Source: Cytophaga aurantiaca DSM 3654 (GTDB lineage Bacteria > Bacteroidota > Bacteroidia > Cytophagales > Cytophagaceae). Taken from it: DNA of 58,666 bases. The DNA lies in NCBI RefSeq assembly GCF_000379725.1, contig NZ_KB903635.1:172-58837 (forward strand), written 5' to 3'. The translations under genes and the position numbers were made by a program. How positions within the stretch are numbered: the first letter of the stretch is position 1; the number at the start of each line of letters is the position of its first letter. This document shows, in pieces, positions 17,055 through 27,062 of this stretch. The notes beneath the pieces were generated by a model. The model was given only the letters and a program-made list of their open reading frames with translations. It was not told where the DNA came from and searched no databases.

Positions 17055-19211
17055 TTACTTTTTAATAATCACAAATTCAACACGTCTGTTCTTTTCTCTG
17101 TTTGCTTCTGTATCATTGGATGCAATTGGTTGTGAATCGCCATATCCTTTTGCTGAGATACGTGATTTTTTTATTCCATTTTGTATTAAATAGTCAACTA
17201 CAACTTTCGCTCGTTGTTCTGAAAGCAGCATGTTTGCTTGCGAATCGCCGTAGGTATCTGTATGACCTCTGATCTCTATTTCTAAGGTAGGATTTTCTTT
17301 TAATGCTTTTACCAATCGGTCTAGTTCAGGATAAGAAATAGGCAACAACTCAGCTTTACTGCGTACAAAGAAAATGTTGTTTAAGCTAATAATCTGTCCT
17401 ACTTCAATAGGTACGAGATAAATGTCTTTGGAGATTTCCTGATAGTCATTGGATTCCTGCAGATTAATATTTTCATTAATCGAAATATATCCATCGGCCT
17501 TTGCATAATATCCATACGTGCTTCCATATGGCAAGACAATTGCATAGGAGCCATCCAGTGGAGTAGATCGACAATCACCGATAGCAGAACTGTCGCCAAG
17601 ATTTTCGTAATGAATAAATGCTTCAAGGGGACGTTTTGTTTTAGCATCCAGTACATGCCCTTTGATCATTGTTACAGGTTCAGGACGTAAAGCTTTGGGA
17701 AGTTCAGCCATAAATATATCTGTGCCTCCAATTGAATTTTTAGTTGCAGAATAATATAAAACACTTGCGTCCGTTGAAATTCTAAAATATGCATTCCATC
17801 CCTCATCATTGATAGCAGGGCCCAGATTAACAGGCGTGCTCCAATTTGTCCAGGTATCATCCAATCGTTTTGTTATGTAGGTATCTGCACTTCCATAACC
17901 AGGTAAGTCCGAAGTAGCATAATACAAGGTTTTATTGTCAGAGGAAAGGAATGGTGTGCATTCATGGTTTGAAGTATTTATGTTTCTTCCCATGTTTTTT
18001 GGTTCGCTCCATGAATTATCTTTTTGTTTAAAACTCACATATAAATCATCCTTTCCTTTACTATCATCTCTTTTAATGGCCAATATAAGTACGCGCCCAT
18101 TATCCGCTAAAAAGTAACTTATGGAAGTGGGAAATGTATAGAAATTTCTGATGTGAATATTTTGAGGGTATGACCAACCGTTTGATACGCGGTGGCTGAT
18201 TGCTAACCCTTCTCCCAGATCACTGTAGCTTCTGGTTCTGGAATATGTGCCAACTAATAGCATGCTATTGCCATCCGGAGCCATAGAAACAATTGCATTA
18301 TTACCGCCATTGCTTATGCCATATTCCAGACGTTGTGCTTCTGTCCATGTGCTATCTATATATTCAGAATAATAGATGTCTCCATTTTGAGTACCATTAT
18401 ATGCGTCATCTAATGGGTAATTATCTTTATGGTTAATGCGTGTGAAATACAGCGTTTTTTTATCAGGCGAAAGAACAGGAGTTATTTCGTCAGCATACGT
18501 ATTGATTGTAGTTGGCATACGAATAGAGGCTATTGGTGCAGCATCGGTTGCAAGTACATTCTGCAAATTGTCCTGATAGAAAACTATATAGTCAATAACC
18601 AATTCCATTTTAGTGAAAGTTATAAAACCGATGCTGCCTTTAAGCATTTGGCAGAATCTGTCACTTCCAATTGTCTTAACTTCAGTATCGTTTATGTATA
18701 AATGAATCAAATCAGATTTTTTTTGAAGTTTTATTATTTGATAATCTGTTGCAGATGTAAACGCATCGGTTAGTTGCCAGCCACTATTGGTTTCTCCTAT
18801 TTCAGTGCCGGTTAAGTTTGTCCAAGATGTGGAAGAGCTCATTATTCCTGCAGAGAAGGAGTTGTTATACGGGTTTATACAGAAAAAATCCTTCATGCCA
18901 TATTCATTTGTGATGTATAAGCCTGCAGTTCCATCACCTTTACTTACCGGTATTTTAAGCTTTATTTCTAATGAGAAATCCTTTGCAGGATCCATGTATA
19001 TATTTTTATATACATAATTTACAGTTTTCGTTTCATCCTTATTTATGAATATATAATGTCCATCACGCATAAAGCATTTCATATGTGTAGTGCTATCTGT
19101 AAACCAGTTTTGTTCATTTGAATTAAAGTCATCGCGAAACCAGGGAGCGGTTTGTGCATGAATAAATATGGAGAAATTAAAAAAGAATAAAAGAATGAAT
19201 GTTATGCGCAT
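17055..19211 (-). CDS. Exported PD40 beta-propeller / OmpA fusion protein
   Basis: About 718 residues from ATG 19211 (signal peptide MRITFILLFF...HAQ); the frame runs on to a TTG at 19283, judged wrong. Order: a concanavalin/LamG-like module (~20-210, DDFNSNEQNW start), WD40-like PD40 repeats (~225-520, repeating LSPDKKTLYF, MAPDGNSMLL, LSSDNKTLYYAT), a carboxypeptidase-regulatory-like beta module (~525-590, IKGHVLDAKTKRP), and a C-terminal OmpA domain (~600-718) with GHTDTYGD, LSEQRA and NRRVEFV. It should sit in the periplasm bound to peptidoglycan. Such proteins are frequent in Bacteroidetes; related architectures include the T9SS component PorE, but this is not shown here. Confidence 0.88.
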   Translation of the reverse strand: MRITFILLFFFNFSIFIHAQTAPWFRDDFNSNEQNWFTDSTTHMKCFMRDGHYIFINKDETKTVNYVYKNIYMDPAKDFSLEIKLKIPVSKGDGTAGLYITNEYGMKDFFCINPYNNSFSAGIMSSSTSWTNLTGTEIGETNSGWQLTDAFTSATDYQIIKLQKKSDLIHLYINDTEVKTIGSDRFCQMLKGSIGFITFTKMELVIDYIVFYQDNLQNVLATDAAPIASIRMPTTINTYADEITPVLSPDKKTLYFTRINHKDNYPLDDAYNGTQNGDIYYSEYIDSTWTEAQRLEYGISNGGNNAIVSMAPDGNSMLLVGTYSRTRSYSDLGEGLAISHRVSNGWSYPQNIHIRNFYTFPTSISYFLADNGRVLILAIKRDDSKGKDDLYVSFKQKDNSWSEPKNMGRNINTSNHECTPFLSSDNKTLYYATSDLPGYGSADTYITKRLDDTWTNWSTPVNLGPAINDEGWNAYFRISTDASVLYYSATKNSIGGTDIFMAELPKALRPEPVTMIKGHVLDAKTKRPLEAFIHYENLGDSSAIGDCRSTPLDGSYAIVLPYGSTYGYYAKADGYISINENINLQESNDYQEISKDIYLVPIEVGQIISLNNIFFVRSKAELLPISYPELDRLVKALKENPTLEIEIRGHTDTYGDSQANMLLSEQRAKVVVDYLIQNGIKKSRISAKGYGDSQPIASNDTEANREKNRRVEFVIIKK

Positions 19212-19430
19212 AAAGAAATGCAATTGTCTGATTGTAATACATATTAGTAATAATAATGGTATTAAAAAATTAGTATTGGACAATTTTTGTATGTAGAGTT
19301 TTTAACTCTATTAATAGGTATCAGATAGTGATGTAATACAATAGATTGAAATCTGTAAAATTTAAAAACAGTGAGTTTATAATATCGTATCTTTTCAACG
19401 TTACTTACATTATGTTATAAAGAGAATATT

Positions 19431-20297
19431 ATGAAAAAGCTCGTATCCATTTTAGTCACAGCATTCATTGCAATTCTGATCTCATCGTATACATCTACGA
19501 CGCTGCCTATTGAACTCATTCAGGCGATACAGGCTAAAAAGATCAGTGTGGTAGTTGTCTCTACCGGTGGACATTCCGGTAAGTGCATTGAATTGGAAAT
19601 TAAAAACCTGACCAATGTTCCTTATACATTGACAGTAGCTGCCGGAACCGTTTTTATTCCGGAAGATGAAGGCGAACAGACTTTAGTGGTTCCGCAGAAG
19701 AATGTTTTTGTGCTGCAGCCTGCCGAAAATAAATCCATTGCTGTTGGCGGTTATTGCACTGAACTTTCAGACCGTTGTCCGCAGACGAGCTCAACGTTTA
19801 CCATTGCTAAAAATACCAATCAGTCCCTAACAGATCTGATTCAGTTTATGACACCCTTACGCAATCTGGATGAGTCGCTTATTCAGCAATCCATCTGGTG
19901 CATTACGGATGAGCAGAGTCCTTCAAATGTTACCAGTGATAATGCAGCCAATGCAAAAGTATTAAGAGACTTTCTGTTTAAACGCACCGGACAAGCAGAT
20001 ACATGGTATACAACCAAACGTACGCCGGAGATTGCTCCTGATCGCAGCATTATAAACAATGCCATTGAGGTTACAGGTAAAATAGATATCAAAGCAACCA
20101 AGCCAATGGAATTGATCGGTGTTGTAAAAAATGAAGCCGGAGAAGTGGTGTGGACATACCCGTACAAAACATCTTTGCCTGCCGGAGATATTGTGTTTGA
20201 TTTTGGTGTGAAAGTTAGAAACTGGAAAAAAGGCAACTACTTTATTATATACACCTGCGAAGGAGTGGAGCTGGTGAATCAGAAGTTTACGATCTGA
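19431..20297 (+). CDS. Hypothetical secreted protein
   Basis: 288 residues; signal peptide 1-23 or so. The first mature half looks like a beta-rich domain (KCIELEIKNLTNVPYTLTVAAG) with three Cys; the second half contains an Ig-like strand set ending in YFIIYTCEGVELVNQKF. The final strand resembles a short sorting-like end but lacks the YPNP start of a T9SS tail. No family recognised. Confidence 0.65.
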   Translation: MKKLVSILVTAFIAILISSYTSTTLPIELIQAIQAKKISVVVVSTGGHSGKCIELEIKNLTNVPYTLTVAAGTVFIPEDEGEQTLVVPQKNVFVLQPAENKSIAVGGYCTELSDRCPQTSSTFTIAKNTNQSLTDLIQFMTPLRNLDESLIQQSIWCITDEQSPSNVTSDNAANAKVLRDFLFKRTGQADTWYTTKRTPEIAPDRSIINNAIEVTGKIDIKATKPMELIGVVKNEAGEVVWTYPYKTSLPAGDIVFDFGVKVRNWKKGNYFIIYTCEGVELVNQKFTI

Positions 20298-20458
20298 TCT
20301 TTGGGTATATTATTTCCGGATCGTTGGTTTTGATTTGAAAAGGAAGCATATTTAAGTATCAGCTGACACGTTTGAATGTATTGAATGAATTTTTAAAAAT
20401 TATCTGTTTAATAATGAGTATCGAAAATTTAATATTCACAAAGATGAGGTTAACAAAT

Positions 20459-21001
20459 ATGAAAATTGTTTTCGTATTGCTATTAATAATTACAAGTTTT
20501 TCAGGATTTGCGCAGAAGTCATCTCCGATTGATATTCCTAAGGGAGTGGCTTATAAATACTGCGACTCGGTAACATATGAAAAAGCAAAAGTGTTGGTAA
20601 TGCAAGAACTTACTAAACAACCAACCTATGAATTAACTGGGAAGGTAATGTTTGTAGGTCCTGTATTGTGGGCAAGATTTCAGAAAGTAAAAGAACTGAA
20701 GAAGATTGAAGGAGGGAACGTTACCATACTGATTGATGGAGGAAAAGTTGGTGCTAAGATGACACAAAGCGTTGTTGATAGCAAAAAGGTTTGGGATGCT
20801 CTTAGGAAGGAAATAGGTGCTCAGGAATTTAAACTCAGGAAAGCTACTTATGAAGAATTGCAATACTACTGGGCAGTTATTTCATTTGATATAGAAGAGC
20901 CATTGATTGTTGTTGAAACAAAAGATCATAATTATATTCTTAATTTGTCACCAAAAGATATGAAAATCATCTGGCTTGATGAGGCTCCTAAAAAAAAGTA
21001 G
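20459..21001 (+). CDS. Hypothetical secreted protein
   Basis: About 180 residues from ATG 20459 (MKIVFVLLLI, signal peptide to GFAQ); a longer frame starts at TTG 20372 and an ATG lies at 20444. Mature part is basic with a VTILIDGGKVG strand and a YYWAVISFDIE segment. No family recognised. It precedes two related small secreted-protein genes. Confidence 0.65.
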   Translation: MKIVFVLLLIITSFSGFAQKSSPIDIPKGVAYKYCDSVTYEKAKVLVMQELTKQPTYELTGKVMFVGPVLWARFQKVKELKKIEGGNVTILIDGGKVGAKMTQSVVDSKKVWDALRKEIGAQEFKLRKATYEELQYYWAVISFDIEEPLIVVETKDHNYILNLSPKDMKIIWLDEAPKKK

Positions 21002-21046
21002 TTAGGGTGAAGTAGTCATTTATTGCAGAACACTTCTTAAATACAT

Positions 21047-21481
21047 ATGAAGAAGATATATTGTTTAATACTATTTGCATTCTGTTCTCAGGCATACGGT
21101 CAGATCCATCTTGATACAGCAACCTACTATTCTCATATTTCTAATGCAAGATGGGCTGATATGACGGATATTAAATGGAACGATAGTCTGCCTGGATACC
21201 CCTCGGGCATGGGGACATTATTAATAGACCGAAACCATTATTGGGTTTTTGATCCTCATTGTTGGGAAGTTCCATTGGCGTACAAAGTGCAAATAAAAGA
21301 CACCCTGTTCATTTTACATGTTAAGGATAGGTATGAAAGGATGAAAATTAATTTTTATGTGTATGGATGGTTTCCGAATGATTCTACTATGAAAACAATT
21401 CGAAGTAAGCGTCGAATAAAAAAGTATAAACTGAAAGAATCGATTCCTGATACCTATAAAAGGTATAGCACCAAGTACTGA
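21047..21481 (+). CDS. Small secreted protein, paralogue A
   Basis: 144 residues with signal peptide MKKIYCLILFAFCSQAYG. Shares with the next gene an almost identical first ~30 residues, then VQIKD--FILHVKDRYE and NFYVYGWF-NDSTM. No family recognised; the pair is a tandem duplication. Confidence 0.7.
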   Translation: MKKIYCLILFAFCSQAYGQIHLDTATYYSHISNARWADMTDIKWNDSLPGYPSGMGTLLIDRNHYWVFDPHCWEVPLAYKVQIKDTLFILHVKDRYERMKINFYVYGWFPNDSTMKTIRSKRRIKKYKLKESIPDTYKRYSTKY

Positions 21482-21600
21482 ATCAAATTAATCTCATTAA
21501 ATAAAAGAATGATAAGATGGAACGTGGGCGACACTCTTCATTTAATAAAATAATTCGGGTAGTTGAATAAATATCGGTAGACAATATATTCAAATTACAT

Positions 21601-22062
21601 ATGAAGAAGATATATTGTTTAATACTATTCACAGTATGTTCTCAGGCATACGGACAGATTCATCTTGATTCAGCAACCTATTATTCTTTAATAATGAAAG
21701 GTGTATGGATTGAAGAAGAAGTTGAATTAGAAAAGAATGTTGAACTGAATGATAGTCTGATAACAAATGAAATAAATTGGAGTAGAATGCGGATCGATTC
21801 TAAATATTATTGGTCGCAGGATAGTCAAATGGGAGTTTGTTTGTTTTTTCCATTGAAATACGAATTACAAATAAAGAACAATATTTTTATAATGCACATC
21901 AAGGATACGTATTTAGGTATGGAATTTGATTTTTATTTTTATGGATGGTTTGTTAACGATTCTACTATGCGAATAATTGAGAGTAGGCGCAGAGTAAAAT
22001 TCAGCAAAATAAAAGAAGAGATGTATCAGACTTATAAAAATTACACGTTCAAGTCCTTATAG
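21601..22062 (+). CDS. Small secreted protein, paralogue B
   Basis: 153 residues. Signal peptide nearly identical to that of the preceding gene, including upstream bases acatatgaagaag. The middle (residues ~30-75) differs strongly in sequence and length, then similarity returns at LQIKN-IFIMHIKDTY and DFYFYGWFVNDSTM. Unknown role. Confidence 0.7.
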   Translation: MKKIYCLILFTVCSQAYGQIHLDSATYYSLIMKGVWIEEEVELEKNVELNDSLITNEINWSRMRIDSKYYWSQDSQMGVCLFFPLKYELQIKNNIFIMHIKDTYLGMEFDFYFYGWFVNDSTMRIIESRRRVKFSKIKEEMYQTYKNYTFKSL

Positions 22063-22221
22063 AGGGCAAATATTTTTAAATTCATGTGAATCATGTAATC
22101 CTTTTTAATGATCGTATAAAACTTTAATCCTGCATCAGTCCCATCTTTAGAGTATAGAAATTATTGAAACTATTTTAAGTTAGAATAATTTCTATGAACA
22201 CAGAAACTAAACCGCTGGATT

Positions 22222-22587
22222 ATGAAAAAGAAACTTAACAATAATGAAACGTTAGATAAAATTAAAGAAGAAAATCAGCAAGTGGATTTTCCAGGATATC
22301 CATTATACCCACCGGAAGATGATATTTATTACAGAGATGAAAAAATGGGCGATGTAGATCCGGAAGAGCCTTCTAAAAAGAAAAGAAGAAATGAAATTCC
22401 AGATATGATGAATGAGAAAGATTTTAAAGATGATATGTCCGGCAGCGATCTGGATGTTCCCGGTGCAGAATTAGACGATCAACAAGAAGACATCGGCAGC
22501 GAAGACGAAGAAAATAACTATTACAGTTTGGGTGGCGACAACCACGAAGATCTGGAATCGGATACGAGGGAAGAAAATGAATTGTGA
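22222..22587 (+). CDS. Highly charged acidic hypothetical protein
   Basis: 121 residues, hydrophilic and probably disordered, dominated by Asp and Glu with a short basic patch KKKRRNE. No signal peptide or hydrophobic segment. The FPGYPLYPPEDDIYYRDE stretch is typical of small acidic proteins seen in many Bacteroidetes; function unknown. Confidence 0.65.
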   Translation: MKKKLNNNETLDKIKEENQQVDFPGYPLYPPEDDIYYRDEKMGDVDPEEPSKKKRRNEIPDMMNEKDFKDDMSGSDLDVPGAELDDQQEDIGSEDEENNYYSLGGDNHEDLESDTREENEL

Positions 22588-22627
22588 TAGCTTGCTATAA
22601 GATGTGATTTGTATGTCAGGACTATTA

Positions 22628-22751
22628 GTAGAGTTAGCAGCGCTCTACGAATGTTTGATAGAAGAGAGTATTTGACTCGATGTAAAAAAAAACGAGTCAA
22701 AGACTCTTTATTATTTGTAGATCCTTAGAGCGCTTTGCTAACTCTAAGGAT
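22628..22751 (+). repeat. Dispersed hairpin repeat, copy A
   Basis: Three stem-loops in a row: gtagagttag...cgctctac; actcg/cgagt with gagagt...actct; and atccttagagcgc...ctaactctaaggat. It matches copy B at 25166-25290 almost base for base. The ends fall between genes. Confidence 0.85.
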
Positions 22752-22794
22752 AGAAAATGGTAAATTGAAATTATAGAGCATATATATTATTCAT

Positions 22795-23352
22795 ATGAAG
22801 ATATTTATACCATTTATAGTACTATGCATTACGCTTACATGTCGAGCGGAATCGATCACCTGGGCTACTTTCGAGAGAAGTTGGGATGCGTATATTGCTC
22901 AGCCTACACATGAAAATGCAGTTAAAGTATACCAGCAATTGCCGAACGAACCATTAACGAAAGATCTTCCCAGGGAGGGATTGATCACTAAGATGTATGA
23001 CGATTGGCCGCATGTAAGCAAACATATTCTCGCAGGAAATAAAGATGCTGTGGAAATTGGGTTTAAATTATATGCTGTTGTGGATGGAGCATTTAAAGAA
23101 GATGTAGGAACTGATCTAGGAAAACTGATCACATTAGATGCAACACTCTTTTTACAGGAACTGAAAAAGCACCGACAGCTCGTTCAAAATCTGGGTGGCA
23201 TTGTTTGTAACTACGGAGAAGCATATGTAGATAACAAAGAACTTCAGGTTGAAGAAACAGATACAAGAATGCGATTGCTGGTGAATGTGAATGATCCGAA
23301 GCTTGAGGATGTAAAAGCAGAATGTTTAAAATTATTGATGGATAAAAAATAA
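22795..23352 (+). CDS. Hypothetical secreted protein
   Basis: 185 residues; signal peptide MKIFIPFIVLCITLTCRA, possibly a lipoprotein if the Cys at 16 is used. Mature part is helical with ITWATFERSWDAYIAQPTHENA, reminiscent of short repeat-helical proteins. No family recognised. Confidence 0.65.
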   Translation: MKIFIPFIVLCITLTCRAESITWATFERSWDAYIAQPTHENAVKVYQQLPNEPLTKDLPREGLITKMYDDWPHVSKHILAGNKDAVEIGFKLYAVVDGAFKEDVGTDLGKLITLDATLFLQELKKHRQLVQNLGGIVCNYGEAYVDNKELQVEETDTRMRLLVNVNDPKLEDVKAECLKLLMDKK

Positions 23353-23371
23353 AATAGAATAAAATCTATTC

Positions 23372-23392
23372 GTAGAGTTAGTAGTGCTCTAC
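23372..23392 (+). repeat. First hairpin of the dispersed repeat (partial copy C)
   Basis: gtagagttagtagtgctctac matches the first stem-loop of copies A and B with two or three differences. The rest of the element is missing. The remaining AT-rich bases up to 23588 show no gene. Confidence 0.6.
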
Positions 23393-23588
23393 AAATATTG
23401 AATTTAAAAATATTCTTTAAGTAGATATAAATAATTGAAGACTATTTTGTGTTTGTTCAAGGGTCAAAAAAGAGATTTTTTTAAATATTTTTAATATAAT
23501 ACCTACAACTAGTCATATAATTAAAAAACAACAAAGTGTTATATTGCAGTATATTAAAATATATTTTATACTTAAAATAAAACATGCT

Positions 23589-25058
23589 ATGAAAACAAAA
23601 TTTCTTTTTTCTTCTGCAGTCTTTTTATTAATCTGTTTTTCGTCTTCTGCGCAAGTAATACTTGGGTGGAATAGTCCTCAGAGGTTTGTACAAATGGTTT
23701 TTAATCAAAATCAAATAAAGAAAGGGGCAGCTGAAACTTATACAAATCGTTCTACAGATCTAGTAGGCAATACTTTTTCATTAACATGCAATATTACTCA
23801 GCCATTGCAGGTTTATGACCCTATGGCTAACAGACCGGTAATTGTATTAGTTCCTGGAGGAGGCTTTGGCAGTATTGAAGATGCTTATTACCAATATTAT
23901 GAAGAACAATATGCACGAATGGGCTATGTCGTTTTAAAAATCAATCGTTATAGATTATATCGGGATACATATTATGGGAATTATAGTTCTATAAAAAATG
24001 AGATTGAGGCAACTGCAAAAGACAAAAATGGAAAATATTCTGCATTTCCCGGTTTGGCAGTATATGTAGCCATGCAGGATGTGAATGCTGCTATCAAATA
24101 CCTGGTAAATAAAAAAGATGTCTATCGTATTGATCCAACTAAAATATTTTTATTTGGAGAAAGTGCGGGTGCCGTTACTGTACAGGCGCTTGCTTTAACA
24201 AAACCATATTTTATGACAAATGAAATGGTCGACTTGTATAATTTACAAGGGTATGGAGGATTGGATCAGACATTGCATAGCGATTTGGTAGTAAAAGCGC
24301 AAAATAACGGTCTTGATTATACAATTCGAGGGGTATTCCCCATTGCGGGAACACTTATTAATGACGCATTATTACAGGCAGACGATAGGATGCCAATGTG
24401 GATGGAACAAAATACTAATGATGGTGTTGCATTGCAGCGAATACAGATTTATGAGACAGAACATAAAGATCCTAACAGTAGAAGTTCGATTCCATATAAT
24501 GTTGTTATTAATAAAATTAAGAATATGAATATTCAAGGAGCAAATTATCCGTGTTCATATTATCTATTTACTACAACTACATCGTTTGATTATTGTGTAA
24601 GTAATGTTTGTCATTGTATGGATCCTACTAAATCTGGTTGGCAAAATGTCATTCGCCCAATGATTGGTACGTTTTGCAAAAGAATATTAAATGGTAATAC
24701 AAGCTGTGATCCATCCTATTATAATGGAACATATTACTTTAATTTATTTTCTACTTCAAGTGTAAATGCACGAATAGGAAATGATTTGGATAATGAAGTA
24801 TACGAAGAGGTTGCATTATCTGTATATCCAAATCCAACAAATTCACTTGTAACAATTAAAGGATTGAATCGTGATAATACAATTACAATAAAAGCATATG
24901 ATGTATTGGGGCATGAAGTACTTTCTAAGGAAGTTGCTGCAGGTACATCTAATGAAGACTACATCTTGTCTCTGCAAGGTTTAAGTGCAGGTTGTTATTA
25001 TCTGCACATTCCCAATCAAAGTACAGCTGCTGTGATTAAAATTATTAAAGTTGATTAA
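23589..25058 (+). CDS. T9SS-secreted alpha/beta-hydrolase (esterase-like)
   Basis: About 489 residues from ATG 23589; the upstream TTG at 23544 is unlikely. Signal peptide ends at SSAQ. Residues ~75-300 form an alpha/beta-hydrolase fold of the carboxylesterase/hormone-sensitive-lipase kind: oxyanion-hole PGGGFGS and nucleophile Ser192 in FGESAGA. The catalytic Asp and His are harder to place; a Cys/His-rich NVCHCMDP lies near residue 335. The last ~80 residues are a T9SS tail (YPNPTNSLV, DVLGHEV, LSAGCYYL). Likely cleaves ester groups, perhaps acetyl or feruloyl groups of plant polysaccharide; the substrate is inference from the neighbouring cellulase lifestyle. Confidence 0.85.
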   Translation: MKTKFLFSSAVFLLICFSSSAQVILGWNSPQRFVQMVFNQNQIKKGAAETYTNRSTDLVGNTFSLTCNITQPLQVYDPMANRPVIVLVPGGGFGSIEDAYYQYYEEQYARMGYVVLKINRYRLYRDTYYGNYSSIKNEIEATAKDKNGKYSAFPGLAVYVAMQDVNAAIKYLVNKKDVYRIDPTKIFLFGESAGAVTVQALALTKPYFMTNEMVDLYNLQGYGGLDQTLHSDLVVKAQNNGLDYTIRGVFPIAGTLINDALLQADDRMPMWMEQNTNDGVALQRIQIYETEHKDPNSRSSIPYNVVINKIKNMNIQGANYPCSYYLFTTTTSFDYCVSNVCHCMDPTKSGWQNVIRPMIGTFCKRILNGNTSCDPSYYNGTYYFNLFSTSSVNARIGNDLDNEVYEEVALSVYPNPTNSLVTIKGLNRDNTITIKAYDVLGHEVLSKEVAAGTSNEDYILSLQGLSAGCYYLHIPNQSTAAVIKIIKVD

Positions 25059-25079
25059 GTAGATTTGTTACTAATCATT

Positions 25080-25121
25080 AAAAAAGCCTCATTGATTACT
25101 AAAATCAATGAGGCTTTTTTT
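25080..25121 (+). terminator. Rho-independent terminator after the esterase gene
   Basis: A perfect 16-bp stem (aaaaagcctcattgat with its complement), 7-nt loop and a T-run. Confidence 0.93.
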
Positions 25122-25165
25122 GAAAGGTACTCCAAAGAGTAGATTGCATAATCTCGGATCTATCC

Positions 25166-25290
25166 GTAGAGTTAGCGCAGCGCTCTACGGATGTTTAATA
25201 GAAGAGAGTCTTCGACTCGATATAAAAAGAACGAGTCAAAGACTCTTAATTATTTGTAGATCCTTAGAGCGCTGCGCTAACTCTAAGGAT
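25166..25290 (+). repeat. Dispersed hairpin repeat, copy B
   Basis: Same three stem-loops as copy A at 22628-22751: gtagagttagcgcagcgctctac, the gagagtc...gactc arm pair, and ccttagagcgctgcgctaactctaagg. Lies between the esterase terminator and the rny terminator. Confidence 0.88.
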
Positions 25291-25337
25291 AGGAAAGGAT
25301 AATCCCAATTTTCTATAAATCCAATAAATCTCAATCT

Positions 25338-25380
25338 AAAAAAGAAAAGTCCCGTCCCGATAGCTATCGGGACGGGACTC
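25338..25380 (-). terminator. Terminator of the rny transcription unit
   Basis: A 32-bp perfect palindrome at 25348-25379 (agtcccgtcccgata, gc, complement) followed on the minus strand by ttttcttttttt-like bases. Very GC-rich stem for this genome. Confidence 0.88.
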
Positions 25381-25418
25381 TCTTACAATTAAGCAATACG
25401 GGATGTTTTGCTATATCT

Positions 25419-26987
25419 TTATTTTGCAAAATTCACAGCACGCATTTCACGAATAACCGTTACTTTGATCTGACCAGGATACTGCATTTCTTTTTCAATC
25501 TTCTGTGCAATGTCGAACGATAAAATACCCGCTCTGTCATCGCTTACATTTTCTGCATCAACCATGATACGTAATTCTCTACCTGCTTGTATTGCATAAC
25601 ATTTTAATACACCATCAAATGATAACGCCAGCAATTCAAGATCTTTCAAACGTTTGATGTATTGCTCCATTACTTCACGACGAGCACCAGGGCGCGCACC
25701 GCTGATGGAGTCACAGATCTGAACAATAGGAGAGATAAGGCCTGTCATTTCGATCTCGTCGTGGTGAGCACCGATTGCATTGCAGATCTCTGCAGATTCT
25801 TTGTATTTCTTTGCAAGCTCCATACCTAAGATTGCGTGCGGCAATTCAGGTTCGTCCGGATATACTTTACCAATATCGTGTAACAAACCTGCACGCTTCG
25901 CAACCTTCGCATTCAAGCCAAGTTCAGAAGCCATAGTTGCACAAAGTTTTGCAACCTCTCTGGAGTGCTGTAATAAGTTTTGTCCGTAAGAAGAACGGAA
26001 ACGCATACGGCCAACCAAACGGATCAACTCCGGATGTAAACCATGTATACCTAAATCGATCGCTGTACGCTCACCGATCTCAATAATTTCTTCGTCTAAG
26101 TGTTTAGCTGTTTTCGTAACAACCTCTTCAATACGTGCCGGGTGAATACGTCCATCCTGTACCAAACGGTGTAACGATAAACGTGCAACCTCTCTGCGAA
26201 CCGGATCGAAACCGGAAATGATGATTGCTTCCGGTGTATCATCTACAATGATTTCTACACCTGTAGCAGCTTCAAGCGCACGGATGTTTCTACCTTCACG
26301 ACCAATGATTTTACCTTTGATGTCATCGCTTTCAATATTGAAGATCGATACACAGTTCTCAACTGCATTTTCAGTAGCAGTACGTTGAAGTGTTTCAATA
26401 ACAATTTTCTTCGCATCCTTTGTAGCAGTCATTTTTGCTTCATCGGTAATGCGTTTGATATAAGAAGATGCTTCTGTACGTGCTTCTTCTTTAATGGTAT
26501 CCATCAATTGGGCTTTTGCTTCATCGCCTGTTAAGCCGGCAATTTTCTCAAGCTTTTCGATCTGAGAATGTCTTAATTTTTCAAGCTCTTCTTTACGCTT
26601 GTTTAGAATTTCTAATTGAGAAGAAAGGTTTTCACGCAAAGAATCCAGTTCAGCTTCACGACGGGTATTTGTTTCAATCTGTTTTGTGATTGTCTGTTCG
26701 CGTTGCTTGATCTTTTGTTCGTTCTGAATAATCAGGTTTTTCTTCTTGTTTGATTCGTCTTCGAACTCCGTTCTTAATTTTAAGAAATGTTCTTTCGCTT
26801 CAAGCTGTTTATCTCTTTTAGCTGTTTCAGCTTTCAATTCAGCTTCTTTTAAAATAAGATTTGCTTTATCTTTTGCTTCGGATTCGTGTTTTGAAAAATC
26901 TTTTTGGAAAATGAATTTTCCGCCTACAATACCAAGACCGATTGATACAACCGATGCGGCAAGGATATACATTATTAATTCAGACAT
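25419..26987 (-). CDS. rny: Ribonuclease Y
   Basis: 522 residues, typical length. A membrane-anchored endoribonuclease that starts mRNA decay. N-terminal helix (~3-22), long coiled coil (~30-190), KH domain (~210-275; [15 protein letters not shown]), HD catalytic domain (~335-430; LLHDIGKV and GAHHDE metal residues) and the conserved C-terminal domain ending [11 protein letters not shown]. Start ATG 26987. It is the last gene of the pheT / coiled-coil / zapA / rny block, with 75 bp between zapA and rny. Confidence 0.97.
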   Translation of the reverse strand: MSELIMYILAASVVSIGLGIVGGKFIFQKDFSKHESEAKDKANLILKEAELKAETAKRDKQLEAKEHFLKLRTEFEDESNKKKNLIIQNEQKIKQREQTITKQIETNTRREAELDSLRENLSSQLEILNKRKEELEKLRHSQIEKLEKIAGLTGDEAKAQLMDTIKEEARTEASSYIKRITDEAKMTATKDAKKIVIETLQRTATENAVENCVSIFNIESDDIKGKIIGREGRNIRALEAATGVEIIVDDTPEAIIISGFDPVRREVARLSLHRLVQDGRIHPARIEEVVTKTAKHLDEEIIEIGERTAIDLGIHGLHPELIRLVGRMRFRSSYGQNLLQHSREVAKLCATMASELGLNAKVAKRAGLLHDIGKVYPDEPELPHAILGMELAKKYKESAEICNAIGAHHDEIEMTGLISPIVQICDSISGARPGARREVMEQYIKRLKDLELLALSFDGVLKCYAIQAGRELRIMVDAENVSDDRAGILSFDIAQKIEKEMQYPGQIKVTVIREMRAVNFAK

Positions 26988-27062
26988 GATGTTAGTTAGG
27001 GTTTAACAACAATCTCAGCAGATACTGAAGGTAGGAGGTAACAAATGCAAAAATACGATAGC

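Noticed and set aside
26988-27062. 6S RNA between rny and zapA
   Set aside because: Only 75 bp are available, too short for 6S RNA, and no long bulged hairpin is seen.
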